A DNA stretch of 7,894 nucleotides, from contig CALFEN010000270.1 of the NCBI GenBank assembly GCA_937950065.1, forward strand, positions 1-7,894, read 5' to 3'. This document shows, piece after piece, positions 7,302 to 7,894 of the stretch. The DNA comes from an uncultured bacterium (GTDB lineage Bacteria; Patescibacteria; JAEDAM01; Absconditabacterales; Absconditicoccaceae). The translations under genes and the position numbers were made by a program. Under the pieces are notes generated by a model. The model was not told the DNA's origin and did no database searches. It saw only the letters and a list, made by a program, of their open reading frames with translations. The stretch's first letter is position 1. Every line of letters begins with the position of its first letter.

Positions 7302-7838
7302 ATGACAACTTTAGATTCATCTATTTGACTTAAAAATAGAGGGCAAATTGAATTGCCAGAGACAGCAATTTCTTCTGTGATTACCATCATGGCAATCAAT
7401 TATAAAATAAGCGAATATGCTATAAATAAGAATGTTACTAATTTTTATAAAGAAGTAGATTTATGACAGGAAGTGGATTTGTCAGAAATTGTAAATGAAT
7501 GATGTTTTTTGGATTGGCAGAGTTTCTTGGAGAGTTGTAGAGATACTATCATCGCAGAATTTTATTTGAAAGAAAAAAGACATTATCAAAATTTAAGTTT
7601 GAAAAAATTTTGGGATAGTATAAGACAGGATTTGTGTAGTAGATTAAAAATGGATATACAAAAAAAACTTCAGTTTATAAACAATATTTGAAAAATGACA
7701 GAGCAGGAGGAAGAATATCACTATGAAAGTCTATGTTTGATGTTATTGGCAAATGAAGCTTTAGACAAGGAGGTTGATTTTGGGTATGTTGAAGTAATCA
7801 CACAAACTTGAGAAGAGTTAACTAGAGCTGTTCAATAA
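7302..7838 (+). CDS. Unrecognised 178-residue protein
   Basis: I do not recognise this protein. It is 178 residues with five TGA glycines, no signal peptide and no clear membrane segment, though residues about 22-36 (AISSVITIMAINYKI) are mildly hydrophobic. It appears mainly helical. The central part is basic and aromatic (KEKRHYQ, KKFWDSIRQDL, RLKMDIQKKL), followed by an acidic stretch (MTEQEEEYHYES) and a C-terminal half with LCLMLLANEALDKEVDFGY. Real coding status is supported by glycine-compatible TGA codons, codon use like its neighbours, and a single uninterrupted frame from ATG to TAA. The ATG at 7302 follows the hairpin by one base and lacks a Shine-Dalgarno sequence; the next in-frame ATG (about residue 30) is a possible alternative start. 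It is separated from the kinase by a likely terminator, so it is probably its own transcription unit. Confidence 0.8.
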
Positions 7839-7860
7839 AATTTATAAATTTAAATTTTAT
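7835..7860 (+). repeat. All-A/T inverted repeat at the orphan gene's end
   Basis: ATAAAATTTA (7835-7844) pairs with TAAATTTTAT (7851-7860) around a 6-nt loop. It includes the TAA stop of the 178-residue gene. There are no G-C pairs and no long T tract, so terminator function is doubtful and chance in AT-rich DNA is plausible. Confidence 0.3.
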
Positions 7861-7864
7861 ATAA

Positions 7865-7894
7865 ATGAAAATTTCTTTTCTTGGATTATCATCG
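7865..7894 (+). CDS. Start of a further gene, cut by the right edge
   Basis: Only ten codons are visible, beginning MKISFLGLSS. The ATG lies 26 nt after the preceding stop, in an A-rich context like other starts here. The opening slightly recalls metallo-beta-lactamase-fold hydrolases, which often begin with a strand and LGHS, but the His is Leu and ten residues cannot support a function. That it is a gene at all rests on position and an open frame to the edge. Confidence 0.5.
   Translation, partial: MKISFLGLSS

Noticed and set aside
7298..7303. Perfect TATAAT overlapping the orphan gene's ATG
   Set aside because: RNA would start downstream of the ATG at 7302, and no -35 lies at a suitable distance; the upstream TTGATT-N16-TATTAT fits better.
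6944..7399. 151-codon open frame on the minus strand across the end of the kinase gene and the start of the orphan
   Set aside because: It overlaps the conserved kinase ATPase domain and the hairpin, has low-complexity Ile/Phe/Tyr-rich translation and matches no motif; it is antisense shadow in AT-rich DNA. Other minus-strand frames opposite mnmA, htrA, the SDR and the kinase were dismissed for the same reasons.

Overview
The window is AT-rich and only makes sense if UGA is read as glycine (translation table 25). I count about 97 in-frame TGA codons over eight genes. They fall on invariant glycines of well-known families: GGGSG and GNSGG of an HtrA protease, TGASSGIG of a short-chain dehydrogenase, DTGIG and GFGIG of a histidine kinase, and KGEDG of D-Ala-D-Ala ligase. 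Every complete gene ends in TAA or TAG. This code, with low GC and no Shine-Dalgarno sequence at any start, points to Candidate Phyla Radiation bacteria of the Absconditabacteria (SR1) / Gracilibacteria (BD1-5) group. I cannot tell which of the two. Under the standard code the genes would look like strings of fragments; they are intact.

Layout. Positions 1-1082 (minus) hold ddl, D-alanine--D-alanine ligase, missing only its C-terminus at the window edge. A 192-bp divergent spacer carries a promoter for each side. Positions 1275-3526 (plus) hold mnmA (tRNA 2-thiouridylase) and an HtrA-type membrane-anchored serine protease, closed by a strong intrinsic terminator at 3519-3550 that contains the htrA stop codon. 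A second plus-strand unit starts at a clear promoter (3567-3594). It encodes an unrecognised 232-residue protein made of two copies of a ~105-residue domain, then a short-chain dehydrogenase 9 nt downstream.

A third unit (5296-7213) is a two-component system: an OmpR/PhoB-type response regulator and a two-TM sensor histidine kinase separated by one base. Its promoter has a good -10 but no -35. In place of the -35 lie two direct repeats 11 bp apart, as expected for a promoter activated by an OmpR/PhoB-family regulator, so autoregulation is likely. A long AT hairpin with a T tract (7255-7300) follows the kinase. It overlaps the promoter and leader of an unrecognised 178-residue protein (7302-7838). 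The first ten codons of another gene begin at 7865.

Functionally this is a housekeeping and envelope neighbourhood: cell-wall precursor synthesis, tRNA modification, extracytoplasmic protein quality control and membrane sensing. The most open items are the duplicated-domain protein, the 178-residue orphan, the presumed RR box, and a single in-frame CGG codon in a lineage group where CGA/CGG meaning is uncertain. I saw no mobile element, CRISPR array, tRNA or rRNA. No gene-free stretch exceeds 300 bases; the longest is 5081-5295.
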